Shown piece after piece: positions 5,811 to 7,865 of a stretch of 7,865 nucleotides of DNA (position 1 is the first letter of the stretch; each line of letters opens with the position of its first letter). The stretch comes from an uncultured Flavobacteriales bacterium. Lineage in GTDB: Bacteria > Bacteroidota > Bacteroidia > Flavobacteriales_E > Vicingaceae. A program made the position numbers and the translations under genes. Under the pieces are notes generated by a model. That model saw only the letters and a list, made by a program, of their open reading frames with translations. It had not been told where the DNA came from and made no database searches. The stretch lies in the NCBI GenBank assembly GCA_913059105.1, contig CAJXRL010000123.1, positions 1 to 7,865 on the forward strand, in the 5' to 3' direction.

Positions 5811-6335
5811 ATGGCAATACGACCTCCTTTTAATTTCCAAAAATGGATTGACGAACACAGACATTTATTAAAACCACCTGTTGGGAATAAAGTGGTTTAT
5901 GAAGATGCTGACTTTATTGTAATGGTTGTTGGTGGGCCAAACGCACGAAAAGATTACCACTTCAATGAAGGAGAAGAGTTTTTCTATCAACTGGAAGGTG
6001 AGATTACTGTAAAAATTCAAGAAGACGGACAAGCGAAATCAATGGATTTGAAGGCAGGAGATATTTATTTACACCCTGCCCGAGTTCCACACTCTCCAAT
6101 TAGAAAAGAAGGATCAATAGGATTGGTAATTGAAACCAAGCGAAAAGAAGGTGAGAAAGACGGATTGCTTTGGTTCTGTGACAATTGTAATAATAAGCTT
6201 CATGAGGAATACTTTGTTTTACAGAGCATTGAGAAAGATTTTATCCCAGTATTTAAGAAGTTTTACGGTTCAGAAGAAATGAGAACTTGCGATCAATGCG
6301 GAACAGTAATGGAAGTTGATGAAAGATTTGTTTAG
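5811..6335 (+). CDS. nbaC: 3-hydroxyanthranilate 3,4-dioxygenase
   Basis: A 174-residue cupin dioxygenase (EC 1.13.11.6) that opens the ring of 3-hydroxyanthranilate with O2 to give 2-amino-3-carboxymuconate semialdehyde (ACMS). The catalytic Fe(II) ligands are H50, E56 and H94. Substrate-binding residues are R46, R98 and E108, matching R47, R99 and E110 of the well-studied Cupriavidus enzyme. The bacterial-type C-terminal rubredoxin-like iron site is complete: CDNC (C123, C126) and CDQC (C160, C163). Other signatures are EGEEFFYQLEG and GDIYLHPARVPHSP. Length is normal for the bacterial homodimer. The decarboxylase for its product begins 3 bases after the stop, so the two are co-transcribed and channel an unstable intermediate. 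The position in a kynurenine (tryptophan) rather than 2-nitrobenzoate pathway is inferred, since the upstream enzymes are outside the window. Confidence 0.96.
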   Translation: MAIRPPFNFQKWIDEHRHLLKPPVGNKVVYEDADFIVMVVGGPNARKDYHFNEGEEFFYQLEGEITVKIQEDGQAKSMDLKAGDIYLHPARVPHSPIRKEGSIGLVIETKRKEGEKDGLLWFCDNCNNKLHEEYFVLQSIEKDFIPVFKKFYGSEEMRTCDQCGTVMEVDERFV

Positions 6336-6338
6336 ACT

Positions 6339-7355
6339 ATGAGCCATCCACTAACAGTAGACATTCACACTCACATTTTACCCAAAGACATACCCAATTT
6401 TAAGGAGCGTTTTGGATACGGAGGGTTTATTCACTTAGATCATCATAAACCTTGCTGCGCTAGGATGATGATGGACGATAAATTTTTTCGGGAAGTAGAA
6501 GACAATTGTTGGGATGCAGAAGCCCGAATGAAAGAGTGCAACGAGCAATTTGTAGATGTGCAGGTGCTTTCAACCGTTCCTGTTATGTTTTCCTATTGGG
6601 CAAAGCCAAAAGACTGTTTGGAGGTGGCTCAATTTTTAAATGACCACATTGCGGGTATTGTAAGCGATTACCCTAAACGCTTTATTGGCTTAGGCACAGT
6701 TCCTATGCAAGCGCCAGAAATGGCAATTAAAGAATTAAAACGGTGTAAAGAAATTGGCTTAACTGGAATTCAAATCGGGTCACACATTAACGACTGGAAT
6801 TTAAATGAACCCGAGGTTTTTGCTGTTTTTGAGGCGTGTCAGGATCTAGGAATGAGCGTTTTTGTTCATCCGTGGGACATGATGTCTAAAAACAAGATGG
6901 AAAAATACTGGCTACCTTGGTTGGTAGGTATGCCTGCAGAAAGTTCATTAGCAATTTGTTCTATGATTTTTGGCGGTGTTTTCGAAAGACTTCCAAATTT
7001 AAAAGTTGCTTTTGCTCATGGCGGAGGTTCATTTCCCGCGACCATTGGCAGAATTGAGCATGGGTTTAATGTTCGCCCAGATTTGTGCGCCATTGACAAC
7101 CCAATTAATCCACGAGATTATTTAGGGAAGTTTTACTTAGACTCTTTGGTTCACGACCAACCGATGTTAGATTATTTAGTGAGTTTAATTGGAGAAGATA
7201 AGGTTTCACTGGGAACAGATTATCCTTTTCCGTTAGGGGAATTACAGCCAGGAGAACTAATCAAAAGCATGGATTTTACCGATAAACGAAAAGCAAAATT
7301 ATTGGGGGAAAATGCTTTTGGGTGGTTAGGGTTGGATATTGGAAAGTTTAGGTAG
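6339..7355 (+). CDS. nbaD: 2-amino-3-carboxymuconate-6-semialdehyde decarboxylase (ACMSD)
   Basis: A 338-residue zinc amidohydrolase-fold decarboxylase (EC 4.1.1.45) that converts ACMS to 2-aminomuconate semialdehyde, steering the ring-cleavage product to catabolism instead of spontaneous closure to quinolinate. Zinc ligands are H10 and H12 (DIHTHILP), H177 (VFVHPWDM) and D294 (LGTDYPFP). The catalytic H227 (FAHGGGSFPATIGR) and substrate-binding R51 (FFREVEDNCWD) and R238 are also present, at positions equal or nearly equal to those in the Pseudomonas enzyme (H9, H11, H177, H228, R51, R239, D294). The start is placed 3 bases after the dioxygenase stop and the N-terminus leads straight into the HxH motif, so ATG 6339 is secure. 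The gene ends 2 bases from the convergent cupin gene with no terminator between, so the transcripts must overlap. Confidence 0.96.
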   Translation: MSHPLTVDIHTHILPKDIPNFKERFGYGGFIHLDHHKPCCARMMMDDKFFREVEDNCWDAEARMKECNEQFVDVQVLSTVPVMFSYWAKPKDCLEVAQFLNDHIAGIVSDYPKRFIGLGTVPMQAPEMAIKELKRCKEIGLTGIQIGSHINDWNLNEPEVFAVFEACQDLGMSVFVHPWDMMSKNKMEKYWLPWLVGMPAESSLAICSMIFGGVFERLPNLKVAFAHGGGSFPATIGRIEHGFNVRPDLCAIDNPINPRDYLGKFYLDSLVHDQPMLDYLVSLIGEDKVSLGTDYPFPLGELQPGELIKSMDFTDKRKAKLLGENAFGWLGLDIGKFR

Positions 7356-7357
7356 AA

Positions 7358-7717
7358 CTAAATCCAATCTTCACTCACCTTGGTTAAATCACTAATCACT
7401 TCACCAGTATGTGCAATATGTTGTGGTTCGAACAAAAGAATCCAGCATTCTTCAGGAGCCTCGGGTTTATGCTCTACTCCTTTTGGAACGATATACAATT
7501 CGCCTTCGTTCAATTCAATTGTTTGATCTCTTAAATGAATTATTAGCCGTCCTTTAATTACCATAAAAAGCTCGTCTTCATTGGCATGGTCGTGCCAAAC
7601 AAATTCTCCTTTAACTTTAGCTATTTTAACTTGTTGTCCATTTAGTTCACCAATAATTTTAGGCGTCCAATGTTCATTAAATAGTTCGAATTTTTTGAGG
7701 AGGCTAATTTTATTCAT
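7358..7717 (-). CDS. Small single-domain cupin protein
   Basis: A 119-residue protein consisting of one cupin barrel. Motif 1 is GEFVWHDHANEDELFMVIKG, with metal ligands H42, H44 and E49. Motif 2 is GELYIVPKGVEHKPEA, with H83 as the fourth ligand. The site is complete, so a bound metal is expected, but the substrate is unknown. Proteins of this kind include small dioxygenases, isomerases and sugar- or aromatic-binding proteins. It is distinct from the dioxygenase at 5811: it lacks the rubredoxin cysteines and the Arg residues. It sits tail-to-tail with the decarboxylase and starts 9 bases after the stop of a preceding gene on the same strand, so it is probably co-transcribed with that gene and not with the dioxygenase. 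Confidence 0.85.
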   Translation of the reverse strand: MNKISLLKKFELFNEHWTPKIIGELNGQQVKIAKVKGEFVWHDHANEDELFMVIKGRLIIHLRDQTIELNEGELYIVPKGVEHKPEAPEECWILLFEPQHIAHTGEVISDLTKVSEDWI

Positions 7718-7726
7718 AGGGTTAAA

Positions 7727-7825
7727 TTATGCGTCAAAGTCCACCATTAGCTCTCTCACCACTTCATCCGATTGAAATAAATATTGAGATTTTACAACTA
7801 GATTTTCGATTGACAAGTCAATTAT
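7727..7825 (-). CDS. 3' end of an unidentified gene, cut by the contig edge
   Basis: Reading minus from 7825, a frame stays open for 32 codons, ending in SDEVVRELMVDFDA and a TAA at 7727-7729. The fragment has ordinary protein composition, with mixed hydrophobic and acidic residues (DLSIENLVVKSQYLFQ). It ends 9 bases before the cupin ATG, as expected for an upstream gene of the same operon. It is too short to recognise. The frame could be a chance opening, but its position makes a real gene likely. Confidence 0.6.
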   Translation of the reverse strand: MIDLSIENLVVKSQYLFQSDEVVRELMVDFDA

Positions 7826-7865
7826 CTGTCTCTTATACACATCTGACGCTGCCGACGATCTACTC
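7826..7865 (-). other. Illumina Nextera i5-side adapter, inverted (not genomic)
   Basis: Bases 7826-7844 are the reverse complement of the 19-bp Tn5 mosaic end. Bases 7845-7858 are the reverse complement of the read-1 adapter, and 7859-7865 are seven bases of the same i5 index seen at the left end. Both ends therefore carry the same adapter in inverted orientation. Genomic sequence stops at 7825. Confidence 0.98.

Noticed and set aside
7581..7775. A 64-codon plus-strand frame opposite the cupin
   Set aside because: It is antisense to the cupin metal-binding motif and to the end of the next gene, with no supporting signal.

Overview
The window looks like a piece of a Bacteroidota chromosome, probably a flavobacterium or relative. 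The DNA is AT-rich, no clear Shine-Dalgarno sequences precede the starts, several promoters fit the Bacteroidota form (TTG, about 20 bases, TAnnTTTG), and one lipoprotein carries the acidic C-S-D-D-D surface-export signal typical of the phylum. Both extremities (1-46 and 7826-7865) are Illumina Nextera adapter, with the same i5-side sequence at each end. Only 47-7825 is genomic, and the ends are artificial.

Left part (47-1859): a TetR-family regulator (205-786, +) has a clear promoter of its own. It converges, across a strong stem-loop at 877-912, on a putative surface lipoprotein (930-1859, -) with two repeated domains resembling the extracytoplasmic RskA-type fold. Middle (2099-4293, +): an OmpR-type response regulator and its membrane histidine kinase form a tight operon, divergent from the lipoprotein. 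Next comes a degraded RimJ/RimL-type acetyltransferase (4311 to about 4828, -) with a frameshift, an in-frame stop and no ATG start.

Right part (4890-7825): a catabolic cluster. 3-hydroxyanthranilate 3,4-dioxygenase (5811-6335, +) and aminocarboxymuconate-semialdehyde decarboxylase (6339-7355, +) are 3 bases apart and catalyse consecutive steps of kynurenine-type tryptophan degradation: 3-hydroxyanthranilate to ACMS to 2-aminomuconate semialdehyde. Every catalytic residue I could place is present in both. Divergent from them is an SDR-fold protein (4890-5669, -) whose catalytic Tyr and Lys positions are Ser and Arg. A 26-bp palindrome between the two promoters is a good candidate for a shared operator. 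A small cupin (7358-7717, -) converges on the decarboxylase with a 2-base gap and follows, by 9 bases, the 3' end of another gene cut by the right edge. The dehydrogenase and deaminase that would complete the pathway are not in the window.

I see no RNA gene, insertion sequence, CRISPR array or obvious new defence system. The points most worth following are the Tyr-less SDR with its palindrome, the tandem-domain lipoprotein beside the two-component system, and the acetyltransferase pseudogene.
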